Positions 1 to 8,822 of a stretch of DNA of 64,000 nt are shown here, piece after piece. The notes beneath the pieces were generated by a model. It had not been told where the DNA came from, made no database searches, and worked only from the letters and a program-made list of their open reading frames with translations. The first letter of the stretch is position 1, and every line of letters begins with the position of its first letter. Made by a program: the position numbers and the translations under genes. Source of the DNA: Jiangella alba (lineage in GTDB: Bacteria > Actinomycetota > Actinomycetes > Jiangellales > Jiangellaceae); NCBI RefSeq assembly GCF_900106035.1, contig NZ_FNUC01000004.1, positions 3,261,722 through 3,325,721 on the forward strand. Reading direction: 5' to 3'.

Positions 1-1
1 G

Positions 2-250
2 TCGCCGAAGGCGCGCGACCTCGCCACCCGGCTGCGCTCGCGCTGGAACGTCGAGTTCGACGACGCCGGCGCCATCGGCCGCCGCTATCGCCGTCAGGAC
101 GAGATCGGCACCCCGTTCTGCGTCACCGTCGACTTCGCCACCCTCGAGGACGACGCCGTCACCGTCCGCGACCGCGACACCATGCACCAGGAGCGCATCG
201 GCCTCGACCGCGTCGAGGCGTATCTCGGGGAGCGGCTGCCCACATGCTGA
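2..250 (+). CDS. glyS: Glycyl-tRNA synthetase, C-terminal end (5' part outside window)
   Basis: This is the last 82 codons of a gene that begins upstream of the window. The frame reads a basic helix followed by [17 protein letters not shown] and then [11 protein letters not shown], which is the end of the anticodon-binding domain of class II glycyl-tRNA synthetase. The enzyme charges tRNA-Gly in the cytoplasm. The TGA stop at 248-250 sits inside ATGCTGA, a sequence that would once have overlapped the start of dusB. A 20-bp tandem duplication now separates the two genes. Both are translation-related housekeeping genes and are probably co-transcribed. Confidence 0.88.
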   Translation, partial: SPKARDLATRLRSRWNVEFDDAGAIGRRYRRQDEIGTPFCVTVDFATLEDDAVTVRDRDTMHQERIGLDRVEAYLGERLPTC

Positions 251-270
251 TGCGGCTGCCCACATGCTGA
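232..270 (+). repeat. 20-bp tandem duplication across the glyS stop / dusB start
   Basis: The 19-mer GCGGCTGCCCACATGCTGA occurs at 232-250 and again at 252-270, a period of 20 bp. The first copy holds the glyS stop (248-250) and a now useless ATG at 244. That ATG runs into TGA at 268, because 20 is not a multiple of three. The second copy supplies the real dusB start at 264. The duplication turned a 4-base-offset overlap (ATGCTGA) into a gap of 13 bases. Confidence 0.9.
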
Positions 271-1409
271 CCACGCTCCCGTCCGTCGCCCCGCTGCAGC
301 TGGGATCGCTGCGGGTCGGCCCGCCGGTCGTGCTCGCGCCGATGGCCGGCGTCACCAACGCCGCGTTCCGCCGGCTCTGCGCCGAACAGGGCGCCGGGCT
401 GTACGTGTGCGAGATGATCACCTCGCGCGGCGTCGTCGAACGCGACGAGAAGACGCTGAACATGCTGGTCTTCGCCGACGTCGAGGACGTCCGCTCGGTC
501 CAGCTCTACGGCGTCGACCCCTACTACGTCGGCGAGGCCGTCAAGGTCCTGGCCGGCGACTTCGGCGTCGCCCACGTCGACCTCAACTTCGGCTGTCCCG
601 TGCCCAAGGTGACGCGCAAGGGCGGCGGCGCGGCGCTGCCGTACAAGCGCGGGCTGCTCGAGGCCATCCTGCGCTCCGCAGTCGCCGCCGCCGCGCCGTA
701 CGGCATCCCCGTCACCATGAAGACCCGCAAGGGCATCGACGACGACCACCTCACCTACCTCGACGCCGGACGCATCGCCGAGGACGCCGGCTGCGCCGCC
801 ATCGCGCTGCACGGGCGCACCGCCGTCCAGCACTACTCCGGCTCGGCCGACTGGACGTCCATCGCTTCGCTGAAGGAGCACGTCGGCATTCCGGTGCTCG
901 GCAACGGCGACATCTGGGAGGCCGCCGACGCCGTCCGCATGCTCGACGCCACCGGCGCCGACGGCGTCGTCGTCGGACGCGGCTGCCTCGGCCGCCCGTG
1001 GCTCTTCCGCGACCTTGCGGCGGTGCTGTCCGGTGCGCCCGCGCCGGCGCTGCCGACCTTGGGCGAGGTGGCCGCGATGATGCGCCGGCACGCCGAGCTG
1101 CTCGCCGACCTCATGGGCGAGGACCGCGGGCTGCGCGACATGCGCAAGCACATGGCCTGGTACCTCAAGGGCTTCATCGCCGGCTCCCAGATCCGCGCGT
1201 CGCTCGGCATGGTGTCGACCCTCGCCGACCTCGACGCGCTGCTCGCCGAGCTGGACCCGTCCCAGCCGTACCCGTCCGCCGAGCTCGGTCAGCCGCGCGG
1301 GCGGCAGGGGAGCCCGCGCAAGGTCGCCCTCCCCGCGGGCTGGCTCGACGACACCGACGGCGTCACCGGCGATCTCGCCGACGCCGAGCTCGACATCTCC
1401 GGCGGCTAG
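264..1409 (+). CDS. dusB: tRNA-dihydrouridine synthase (DusB/NifR3 type)
   Basis: A 381-residue FMN enzyme that reduces uridines in the tRNA D-loop. The N-terminal TIM barrel opens with LAPMAGVTNAAFRRLC. The active-site cysteine lies in LNFGCPVPKV (Cys111), and the FMN phosphate region is seen in GNGDIW and DGVVVGRGCLGRPW. The C-terminal helical domain (MRKHMAWYLKGF, residues about 295-305) is the tRNA-binding part. Length and motifs fit the NifR3/DusB family. The ATG at 264 lies in the second copy of a 20-bp duplication. The ATG at 244 is out of frame and closes after eight codons. The gene follows glyS directly and probably shares its transcript. Confidence 0.93.
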   Translation: MLTTLPSVAPLQLGSLRVGPPVVLAPMAGVTNAAFRRLCAEQGAGLYVCEMITSRGVVERDEKTLNMLVFADVEDVRSVQLYGVDPYYVGEAVKVLAGDFGVAHVDLNFGCPVPKVTRKGGGAALPYKRGLLEAILRSAVAAAAPYGIPVTMKTRKGIDDDHLTYLDAGRIAEDAGCAAIALHGRTAVQHYSGSADWTSIASLKEHVGIPVLGNGDIWEAADAVRMLDATGADGVVVGRGCLGRPWLFRDLAAVLSGAPAPALPTLGEVAAMMRRHAELLADLMGEDRGLRDMRKHMAWYLKGFIAGSQIRASLGMVSTLADLDALLAELDPSQPYPSAELGQPRGRQGSPRKVALPAGWLDDTDGVTGDLADAELDISGG

Positions 1410-1425
1410 CGCGGGCGTGCCGGCC

Positions 1426-1479
1426 GCGATGGCGGGTGGATCGCTGGTGCCAGAGCGCCAGTAAACCGCCCGCCATCGC
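1426..1479 (+). terminator. Inverted repeat downstream of dusB, terminator-like
   Basis: GCGATGGCGGG at 1426-1436 pairs perfectly with CCCGCCATCGC at 1469-1479. The 32-base loop contains a smaller CTGG/CCAG pairing. There is no T-run, as is common in high-GC actinobacteria. It lies 16 bases after the dusB stop and is the best candidate for the end of the glyS-dusB transcript. Confidence 0.5.
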
Positions 1480-1544
1480 TCGCGACGGCCGGGCCCGCGC
1501 CCGGAGTCCGTGCCGACTGCCGACGAAAGGCGTCGTCGCACCTC

Positions 1545-1602
1545 TTGACACCGGACATTCGGTACGGAAGCCTCACCGTAACCGGTTACTGATACCGGTT
1601 AC
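1545..1602 (+). promoter_or_regulatory. Promoter with double GTAACCGGTTAC-like operator before the first ThuA gene
   Basis: A TTGACA -35-like box lies at 1545-1550. A perfect 12-bp palindrome GTAACCGGTTAC (1578-1589) is followed by a second, partly matching site ATACCGGTTAC (1592-1602), with the centres 13 bp apart. Central CCGG-type palindromes of this kind are typical of LacI-family repressors of sugar genes (family knowledge). No LacI gene is in the window, so the regulator would act in trans. The -10 box is not clear. The start of the next gene is about 90 bases downstream, with GGAGAGG as its ribosome site. Confidence 0.55.
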
Positions 1603-1688
1603 ATTCGGCGGGCGCCCCGACGAAACGACGGGCTGCGGCCGGGCACATCGGGGGAGCAGCAGGGGGACTCGACGGAGAGGAACCGCTC

Positions 1689-4600
1689 ATGGCTCAGCCC
1701 GGACCACGTCGGCGTCACAGACTCCTGGCCGCGTTGCGCAGGCGCCTGCTCGGCCTGCGCCTGCCGCGCCCCCGCCCCCGGCGCGGCGGGCAGTCCCAGC
1801 GCCGCAGGTCGGCCGTCCTCGTCACGACCCTCGGGCTGCTGGCCGGCCTGCTGACGGTCGTCGGCGGGCAGGCGGCGCAGGCGCCGGAAGCGGCCGCCCA
1901 CCCGGGCCACGGCGGCTACTCGATCCTGGTGTTCAGCAAGACCGCCGCGTTCCGGCACGACTCCATCCCGGCCGGCATCGCCGCGATCCAGCAGTTGGCC
2001 GCCGAGCACGAGTTCACCGTCACCGCCACCGAGGACGCCGCCGCGTTCACCGACGAGAACCTCGCCCAGTACGACGCCGTCGTCTGGCTGTCGACCACCG
2101 GCGACGTCCTGAACGACGAGCAGCAGGCCGCGTTCGAGCGCTACATCCAGGCGGGCGGCGGCTACGCCGGCGTGCACGCCGCGTCCGACACCGAGTACGA
2201 CTGGCCGTGGTACGGCGAGCTGGTCGGCGCCTACTTCCAGGGCCACCCGCGCAACCAGGACGCCACCGTCACCGTCGCCGACAGCACCCACCCGTCGACG
2301 GCTCATCTCCCCAAGGACTGGCAGCGCTTCGACGAGTGGTACAGCTTCCGCACCAACCCGCGCGGCAGCGTGCACGTGTTGGCCAGCCTCGACGAGAGCA
2401 CGTACGACCCCGAGGCGAACCCGATGGGCCTGGACCACCCGATCGCCTGGTGCCAGACCTACGACGGCGGGCGCTCGTGGTACACCGCCGGCGGCCACAC
2501 CACGGAGAGCTACGCCGAGCCGGAGTTCCTGCAGCACCTGCTCGGCGGCATCGAGACCGCGGCCGGCGTGACGGCCGCCGACTGCGGCGGCACGTCGTGG
2601 GACAGCTTCGACAAGGTCCCGCTCGACACCGGCACCGCGAACCCGATGGAGCTGGACGTCGCCGCGGACGGGCGGGTGTTCTACGTCGAGCGCGCCGGCG
2701 AGGTCCGCATGATCGACCCGCAGAGCAGCCAGACCACCGTCGTCGGCACGCTGGACGTGTACACGCAGCGCGAGGACGGGCTGCTCGGCATCGCGCTGGA
2801 CCCGGACTTCGTCAGCAACGGCTGGCTCTACCTCTACTACTCGCCGGACGGCACGGAGGCCGAGCAGCGGCTGTCCCGGTTCACGCTGACGGGCACGACG
2901 CTCGACCTCGCCAGCGAGGTGCAGCTGCTGGAGGTCCCGGTCGACCGGGCCGTGTCCGGCCACGCCGGCGGCAGCCTCGCCTTCGACGACGCCGGCAACC
3001 TCTACCTCGCCACCGGCGACGACACGAACCCGTTCGAGTCCGAGGGCTACGCGCCGATCGACGAGCGGCCCGGCCGCGGCTCGTTCGACGCCCAGCGCAG
3101 CTCGGGCAACACGAACGACCTGCGCGGCAAGGTGCTGCGCATCCACCCCGAGCCCGACGGCACCGTCACCGTCCCGGCCGGCAACCTGTTCGCGCCCGGC
3201 ACCGCACAGACCCGCCCGGAGATCTACGCCATGGGCTTCCGCAACCCGTTCCGCATCGAGGTCGACGCCGCCACCGGCGCGCTGCTGGTCGGCGACTACG
3301 GCCCGGACGCGCCGCAGGGGAACCCGGACCGCGGCACCGAGGGCCAGGTCGAGTGGAACCGCATCACCGCCGCCGGCAACTACGGCTGGCCGTACTGCCA
3401 CGGCGCCGGCCCGTTCCGCGACTGGGACTTCGCCACCAGCACCGCCGGCCCGCCGTTCGACTGCGCGAACCCGGTCAACGACTCGCCGAACAACACCGGC
3501 CTGACGCAGCTCCCGCCGGTCACCGCGCCGGACGTCTACTACGGCCGTTCCGAGACCGGCACCAACACGCCCGAGATGGGAACCGGCGGCGGCGCGATGG
3601 CCGGCCCGGTGTACCGCTACGACGAGGCGCTGGAGTCCGACGTCAAGTGGCCGCCCTACTACGACGGCGCCGCCCTGTTCTACGAGTGGACGAACACCGA
3701 GGACGGCTACGTGCGGCCGTTCGACAACGACGTCTGGGAGTTCCGGCTCGACGGCGACGCCGTCCACGACGTGAACCCGCTGCTCACCAGCATGGACTTC
3801 CTGCGCCCGATGGACATGACGTTCGGCCCGGACGGCGCGCTGTACGTGATCGAGTGGGGGACGGGGTTCGGCGGCAACAACGCCGACTCCGGCATCTACC
3901 GCATCGAGTACACCGGCGTCGGCACCCGGCCGGTCGCGCAGGCGGCCGCCGACCCGACGTCCGGCGCGCTGCCGCTGACGGTGCGGTTCAGCAGCGACGG
4001 CTCCGGCCACCCGAGTGGCCTGCCGGTGACGTACCACTGGGCGTTCGGCGACGGCGCGGAGTCCACCGACCCGAACCCCGAGCACACCTACACCGTCGCC
4101 GGCCAGTACTCGGCCCGCCTGACGGTGACGGCCGACGACGGCGTGACCCGCAGCCAGACCGTCCAGATCACCGCCGGCAACACCGCGCCGGAGGTGACGC
4201 TCGACCCGCCCGCCGACGGCGGCTTCTTCGACTTCGGCGACGACATCGCCTACGGCATCGAGGTCTCCGACGCCGAGGACGGCTCCACCGGCGCCGGCAC
4301 GATCGGTTGCGACGGCGTCGACCTGCAGGTGCTGTTCGGGCACGCGGGCCACGCGCACCCCGTCGAGGTGCTGCCGGGCTGCGAGGGCGCCGTCGCCACC
4401 AGTACCGACGCCGGCCACCCGGCCGGTGAGGACCTGTTCTGGGTGCTCGAGGCCCGTTACACCGACCAGGGCGGTGCCGGCGTCGGCGCGCTGACCGGCC
4501 GCGACCTGCACGTCCTGCAGCCGAAGCTCAAGGAGGCCGAGCACTTCCAGACGATGAGCGGCATCCAGCTCGAGGCCACCAGCGATCCGCGCGGCGGCCG

Positions 4601-6083
4601 GCAGAACATCGGCTTCATCGACGACGGCGACTACATCTCCTACGACCCGATGAACCTCGCCGGCATCGACGCCATCACCTACCGGTTCGCGTCGGGCGGC
4701 AGCGGCGGGCGCATCGAGATCCGCTCCGGCGCGCCGGACGGCCCGCTGGTCGGCGACAGCGGGTTCATCGAGCCGACCGGCGGCTGGCAGTCGTGGAAGG
4801 ACGTCACCGTCCCGGTCGAGGACCCCGGCGGCACCCACGAGCTGTTCTTCGTGTTCCGGCACGAGCCGGGCTCGACCGGCCTGTTCAACCTCAACTACCT
4901 GAAGTTCCGCGGCAAGGGCGTGTCGGTCGACGCGCGGCCGGAGATCTGGTCGGTCGAGGCGACGCCGCCGTCCGGCGAGCTGCCGTACGAGGTGACGCTG
5001 AGCGCCGAGGCCACCGACCCGGAGGGCCAGGACCTCACCTACACCTGGGACCTCGGCGACGGCACGACGGCCACGGGTGCGCAGGTCACGCACACCTACG
5101 AGCTGTCCGGCGTCTACCGGCCGACGGTGACCGTCACCGACGCCGCGGGATCGGCGGCGCACGACTCCGTCCGCGTCGAGGCCGTGCCACAGGCGTCGCC
5201 GCCGATCGAGTGCGCCGACCCGGGCAGCGACCCGGCGCCCGACGACGAGTTCGACGGCGACCGGCTGGACGGCTGCCGCTGGGACGCCGTCGTTCGCCCG
5301 GACCTCAACCGGTTCCGCGTCGAGGGCGGCCAGCTGAAGATCGACACCACCCCGACCAACCTGTTCGACCAGCACAACAACGCGCCGAACCTCATGCTGC
5401 AGACGATGCCGGCGGGCGACTGGGTGGTCGAGACCCGGGTGTCCGGCGACGTCTGCGAACGCTGGCAGCAGGGCGGCCTGCTGGTCTACGAGAGCGACCT
5501 GACCTTCCTCAAGCTCGACTACGTCGGCACCTCGCCGGTGGGTCAGCCGTGCGTGCGCAAGATCGAGATGCGCCACGAGATCGACGACATCTTCCAGCCG
5601 GCGTTCCCGGAGGTCACCCTGCCCGACGGCGTGACGACGTGGTGGCTGCGGCTGGAGAAGTCCGGCTCGACGTACACCGGGTACTACAGCGCCGACGGCG
5701 TCACCTTCGAGCAGGTCGGCGTCATCGAGAACGACCGCCTGGCCACGGCCGACGTCGGGCTGTACGCGTTCGGCCAGGAGCAGACGCAGGCCACCACCGT
5801 CGCGTTCGACTGGTTCCACGTGCTGGAGTCCGAGCCGCCGGACGCCTGCCCCGACTCCGACGAGAGCCCGACGGTCGTCATCCGCGACGTCGATTCCGGC
5901 GTGACGAACCACGAGCGCGCCGACGGGTGCACCGTCGAGGACCTCATCGAGGACGAGAAGGAGTGGCCGAACGAGGGCCGGTTCCTCATGCACGTCCGCA
6001 GCGTCACCCAGCACCTCGTGCACGACGGCGTGCTGACCCGCACCGAGCGCGCGGCCATCATCGCCGCGGCCGCCCGCAGCTGA
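1689..6083 (+). CDS. Secreted ThuA - glucose/sorbosone dehydrogenase - PKD - CBM6-like - GH43_C2-like protein
   Basis: A 1464-residue exported protein. A long Arg-rich N-region and hydrophobic stretch (about 41-60) form the signal. Domains in order: ThuA-like (about 77-295, with GGGYAGVHAASDTEYDW and HPIAWC); a beta-propeller of the glucose/sorbosone dehydrogenase family (about 308-738; candidate catalytic His425 in SGHAGG, GFRNPFR from 516, YGPDA); PKD (746-828); a domain with His885, His888 and His890 in GHAGHAHP; CBM6-like (948-1078); a second PKD (1080-1168); a GH43_C2-like concanavalin fold (1185-1380); and an acidic tail. The propeller family is usually PQQ-dependent and oxidises sugars; ThuA is tied to trehalose and 3-keto-sugar metabolism. 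Unlike four of its five relatives here it lacks the Cys-Cys pair before the catalytic His. The ATG at 1689 follows GGAGAGG. The substrate is unknown. Confidence 0.85.
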   Translation: MAQPGPRRRHRLLAALRRRLLGLRLPRPRPRRGGQSQRRRSAVLVTTLGLLAGLLTVVGGQAAQAPEAAAHPGHGGYSILVFSKTAAFRHDSIPAGIAAIQQLAAEHEFTVTATEDAAAFTDENLAQYDAVVWLSTTGDVLNDEQQAAFERYIQAGGGYAGVHAASDTEYDWPWYGELVGAYFQGHPRNQDATVTVADSTHPSTAHLPKDWQRFDEWYSFRTNPRGSVHVLASLDESTYDPEANPMGLDHPIAWCQTYDGGRSWYTAGGHTTESYAEPEFLQHLLGGIETAAGVTAADCGGTSWDSFDKVPLDTGTANPMELDVAADGRVFYVERAGEVRMIDPQSSQTTVVGTLDVYTQREDGLLGIALDPDFVSNGWLYLYYSPDGTEAEQRLSRFTLTGTTLDLASEVQLLEVPVDRAVSGHAGGSLAFDDAGNLYLATGDDTNPFESEGYAPIDERPGRGSFDAQRSSGNTNDLRGKVLRIHPEPDGTVTVPAGNLFAPGTAQTRPEIYAMGFRNPFRIEVDAATGALLVGDYGPDAPQGNPDRGTEGQVEWNRITAAGNYGWPYCHGAGPFRDWDFATSTAGPPFDCANPVNDSPNNTGLTQLPPVTAPDVYYGRSETGTNTPEMGTGGGAMAGPVYRYDEALESDVKWPPYYDGAALFYEWTNTEDGYVRPFDNDVWEFRLDGDAVHDVNPLLTSMDFLRPMDMTFGPDGALYVIEWGTGFGGNNADSGIYRIEYTGVGTRPVAQAAADPTSGALPLTVRFSSDGSGHPSGLPVTYHWAFGDGAESTDPNPEHTYTVAGQYSARLTVTADDGVTRSQTVQITAGNTAPEVTLDPPADGGFFDFGDDIAYGIEVSDAEDGSTGAGTIGCDGVDLQVLFGHAGHAHPVEVLPGCEGAVATSTDAGHPAGEDLFWVLEARYTDQGGAGVGALTGRDLHVLQPKLKEAEHFQTMSGIQLEATSDPRGGRQNIGFIDDGDYISYDPMNLAGIDAITYRFASGGSGGRIEIRSGAPDGPLVGDSGFIEPTGGWQSWKDVTVPVEDPGGTHELFFVFRHEPGSTGLFNLNYLKFRGKGVSVDARPEIWSVEATPPSGELPYEVTLSAEATDPEGQDLTYTWDLGDGTTATGAQVTHTYELSGVYRPTVTVTDAAGSAAHDSVRVEAVPQASPPIECADPGSDPAPDDEFDGDRLDGCRWDAVVRPDLNRFRVEGGQLKIDTTPTNLFDQHNNAPNLMLQTMPAGDWVVETRVSGDVCERWQQGGLLVYESDLTFLKLDYVGTSPVGQPCVRKIEMRHEIDDIFQPAFPEVTLPDGVTTWWLRLEKSGSTYTGYYSADGVTFEQVGVIENDRLATADVGLYAFGQEQTQATTVAFDWFHVLESEPPDACPDSDESPTVVIRDVDSGVTNHERADGCTVEDLIEDEKEWPNEGRFLMHVRSVTQHLVHDGVLTRTERAAIIAAAARS

Positions 6084-6114
6084 CCCCGTCCGTCAACCCC
6101 GGAAAGGACCATCC

Positions 6115-7629
6115 ATGCAGCTACGACCGAGGATGAAAGGCGTCGCGGCGGCCGTCGCGACGGTGCTGGTGGCCGGCCTGGCGCTGCCGACCCAGGCCGC
6201 GCCGCCCGCGCCGGCGGCCGCGTCCACGGACCGGCCGGACGACGACCTCTCGCGGGCCGACCGCGCCACCCTGAAGCGCTACGCCGAGGACACCTGGGCG
6301 TCGTTCGCCGCGATGACGGACGTGGCCAGCGGGATGCCCGCGGACAAGCTGAAGGCCGACGGCACGACCAGCGTCCAGACGTCGACGACGAACATCGGCG
6401 CCTACATGTGGAGCGCCGTCGTCGCCGAGGAGCTGGACATCATCGACCGCGACGAGCTGGTCGACCGGCTGTCCGTCACGCTCGAGACGCTCGCCGGGCT
6501 GGAGCGCGACGAGGGCAGCGGCCAGTTCTTCAACTGGTACGACCATCACACCGGCGAGGTCATCACCGTCTGGCCCGACGACGGCAGCACGGTCGTCCCG
6601 CACTACTCGTCGGTCGACAACGGCTGGCTGGCGACCGGCCTGCAGGTCGTCCGCGAGGCGGTACCGGAGCTGGCGGAGCCGGCCGGTGAGCTGTTCGACA
6701 GCATGGACTTCGGGTTCTACTACCGGCCCGAGGTCAACCGCATCCTGTTCCACTACGCGCCCAGCACCGGCGCCGCGCCGTGCTGCTACGACACGCTCGT
6801 CAGCGAGAGCCGCATCGCCACCTACATCGGCATGGCGAAGCGTGAGATCCCGCGCAAGGCCTACTTCGGCACCTTCCGCAGCTTCCCGAACACCTGCGAC
6901 TGGAACTGGACCGAGCAGAAGTCCGTCGGCGAGCACCGCAGCTACCTGGGCCAGGACGTCTGGGAGGGCGCCTACCAGTACCGCGGCATGGAGATCGTCC
7001 CCGCCTGGGGCGGCAGCATGTTCGAGGCGCTGATGCCGACGCTGTTCGTGCCCGAGGAGAGCTGGGGCCGGCGCAGCTGGGCGGTCAACCACCCGAACTA
7101 CGTCCAGGCGCACATCGAGCACGGCCTGGAGGAGGCGCAGTACGGCTACTGGGGCTTCTCGCCGTCGAACAACACCAAGGGCGGCTACAACGTCTACGGC
7201 GTCGAGGCCATCGGGATGGACCCGAACGGCTACCCGTCCAACAACGACGCCACGCTCGTCGACTACGGCTGGGAGGGCTGCGACAAGCCGGCCCAGCCGC
7301 TGCCCGAGCCGGAGGACTACACCAACGGCGTCGTCACGCCGCACGCGTCGTTCCTGGCGCTGCGCTACGCCCCCGAGGAGACGATGGAGAACCTCGCCAA
7401 CCTGGAGCGCGACTTCGACATCTACTCCGACTGGGGCTTCCGCGACGCCGTCAACGTCGACAGCGGCACCGTCGACGAGTACTTCCTGTCGCTCGACCAG
7501 GGCATGATCATGGGCGCCATCGGCAACGCGCTGGCCGACGACCTGCTGCGCGACGCCTTCGTCACGCCGCAGGTCCAGTCGGCGGTGAAGCCGGTCATCG
7601 CCATGGAGGAGTTCACCAACTTCCGCTGA
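6115..7629 (+). CDS. Secreted glycoamylase-family (PF10091-like) glycoside hydrolase
   Basis: A 504-residue protein with a signal peptide (VAAAVATVLVAGLALPTQAA). The mature part is an (alpha/alpha)6-type fold. Its conserved blocks are FFNWYDHHTG, VDNGWLATGL, GAYQYRGMEIVPAWGGSMFEALMP, YGYWGFSPSNN and VTPHASFLALRYAPEETMENL, which match the glycoamylase/GH144-like group. Members hydrolyse glucans, including beta-1,2-glucans, but the specificity cannot be read here. The gene starts 31 bases after the ThuA/dehydrogenase gene, with GGAAAGGA at 6101-6108 as ribosome site, so the two are almost certainly one operon. That links oxidation and hydrolysis of the same glycoside outside the cell. A strong hairpin ends the unit. 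Confidence 0.8.
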   Translation: MQLRPRMKGVAAAVATVLVAGLALPTQAAPPAPAAASTDRPDDDLSRADRATLKRYAEDTWASFAAMTDVASGMPADKLKADGTTSVQTSTTNIGAYMWSAVVAEELDIIDRDELVDRLSVTLETLAGLERDEGSGQFFNWYDHHTGEVITVWPDDGSTVVPHYSSVDNGWLATGLQVVREAVPELAEPAGELFDSMDFGFYYRPEVNRILFHYAPSTGAAPCCYDTLVSESRIATYIGMAKREIPRKAYFGTFRSFPNTCDWNWTEQKSVGEHRSYLGQDVWEGAYQYRGMEIVPAWGGSMFEALMPTLFVPEESWGRRSWAVNHPNYVQAHIEHGLEEAQYGYWGFSPSNNTKGGYNVYGVEAIGMDPNGYPSNNDATLVDYGWEGCDKPAQPLPEPEDYTNGVVTPHASFLALRYAPEETMENLANLERDFDIYSDWGFRDAVNVDSGTVDEYFLSLDQGMIMGAIGNALADDLLRDAFVTPQVQSAVKPVIAMEEFTNFR

Positions 7630-7640
7630 CGGGTGATGCG

Positions 7641-7678
7641 GGCGGGACCGAGGGGATGCCGGCATCCCCTCGCCCGCC
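7641..7678 (+). terminator. Strong palindromic hairpin ending the 1689-7629 operon
   Basis: GAGGGGATGCC (7650-7660) is followed at once by its exact complement GGCATCCCCTC (7661-7671), a 22-bp perfect palindrome. It is extended by GGCGGG (7641-7646) against CCCGCC (7673-7678). No T-run follows. It lies 20 bases past the stop of the glycoamylase-family gene. Confidence 0.6.
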
Positions 7679-7752
7679 CCGCCCGCCGTCCCTCGTCCCG
7701 CGAAATGGGCGAGGGGCGGCGGGGAAGCGGACCCGTCCGTATCCTCGAAGGC

Positions 7753-8001
7753 ATGCAGGCAGGGATCCTCGACTGGGCCTCGACGACCGCCGTCGACCTG
7801 CAGCCGGTGCTGCGGACGGTCGCCGTCACCGTGGCCATCGTGTTCGTCATCTACAAGGCCGTGCACTCGAAGTTCTCGCTCGGCACCATCATCGTGTCCG
7901 CGCTCGCGGCCGGCATCTTCGTCTGGCTCGTCTTCAACGTTGACCAGCTCAGCGACACCATCGGCGAAGACCTCCCCGGCGGGTCGTCCTCGTCCGGCTG
8001 A
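7753..8001 (+). CDS. Small membrane protein, unknown function
   Basis: An 82-residue protein, MQAGILDWAS..., with two hydrophobic segments (about 20-36 and 44-61) and a Gly/Ser-rich acidic tail. No enzyme motif is visible. Small two-helix proteins of this kind turn up in actinobacterial mobile or conjugative modules, but no other such gene is nearby, so I assign no role. The ATG at 7753 is preferred because TATCCT at 7740-7745 lies seven bases upstream, the spacing of a leaderless actinobacterial start. The same frame is open back to 7633, but that longer N-terminus would begin in the terminator palindrome and has biased low-complexity composition. Confidence 0.6.
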   Translation: MQAGILDWASTTAVDLQPVLRTVAVTVAIVFVIYKAVHSKFSLGTIIVSALAAGIFVWLVFNVDQLSDTIGEDLPGGSSSSG

Positions 8002-8040
8002 CCCCGGCGGTGTCGGGATCGCTCTGCTGGTGTCGATGGC

Positions 8041-8508
8041 GTGCACCTCCTGCCTGACGACGTCGCCCGCTGCTCCGTGCCGGTCACGGTGTCCTCACTG
8101 TCGCTGACGCCGAGTCGCGGCGGATCACCGGGCGCGCGGCGTCTACACGTGTGCGGCCACCTACCTCGACGCTGACGAGTGGGTTGCATTCGGCCCGAGG
8201 TCGCGGGCGTTCACGTTGGCCTGCGGCCCTCGCTTGCTCGCACGGTCGTCGATATCGCACGGACGGCACCTCGTGCCGACGCCCTGGTCGTTCCTGATGC
8301 CGCCTTGTCTACGTCGATGACGTCGGCAGATCTGCATGCGGTGCTTGCTGCCTGCCGCTGTGAGGCCGGCCTGGAGGTGGTGCGTTATGGATGGGGGCTG
8401 GCGCGCCACGACCGGACGCAGCTGGCGGCGCGCTTCGCGGCCGTGATCGAGCGGTGTCCGGTGCGTCAGGAACCGTTCCCGTGGTGGCGCTCGCGCATCC
8501 TGGTCTGA
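8041..8508 (+). pseudogene. Decayed DUF559/AbiEi-type protein gene
   Basis: Fragments in two or three frames line up in the usual order of DUF559 (Vsr-like endonuclease) or AbiEi-domain proteins. These are PVTVSS...PGARRLHV (8090-8150), ATYLDADEWVAFGP in another frame, then LARTVVDIARTAPRADALVVPDAAL in the 8179-8508 frame, and a C-terminal LEVVRYGWGLARHDRTQLAARF. The middle, where the nuclease core would be, is missing, and at least two frameshifts are needed. The 109-codon open frame at 8179-8508 is therefore probably a remnant. Base composition is slightly less biased than in the neighbours. Identification is from motif memory and is moderate. Confidence 0.5.
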
Positions 8509-8822
8509 CGTGACGTCCTGGTCTGTCGTTGCGTGAAGCTGCCGGAATCGGCCCCGCGGCGTCACGGCAAGCCAGCACGTCACGCCAGACCAGGACCCTG
8601 GCCCACTGGTAGGGAGAGGTACGTACCAGTACGTGTGCCGTGCGTCACGCGCCACCCACCATGGCTGTGGGGTCGGACGCGGTCACGGATGTACGGGTCG
8701 CGGGCACACTCGCGTTCCGTGCGATTGGTCCGGAAGTGGTCCAAGCGGCCGTTCGGCGCGCGTCGTTAGGCTCCGCGCAACTTCGCACGTTGGATGCCGT
8801 ACGCGACACGGAGGGCCGGCCT

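Noticed and set aside
8640-8822. A 61-residue N-terminal extension of pyruvate phosphate dikinase
   Set aside because: The family begins at about QYVFDFTEG; GTG 8823 has a good ribosome site, while the upstream codons look like promoter DNA.
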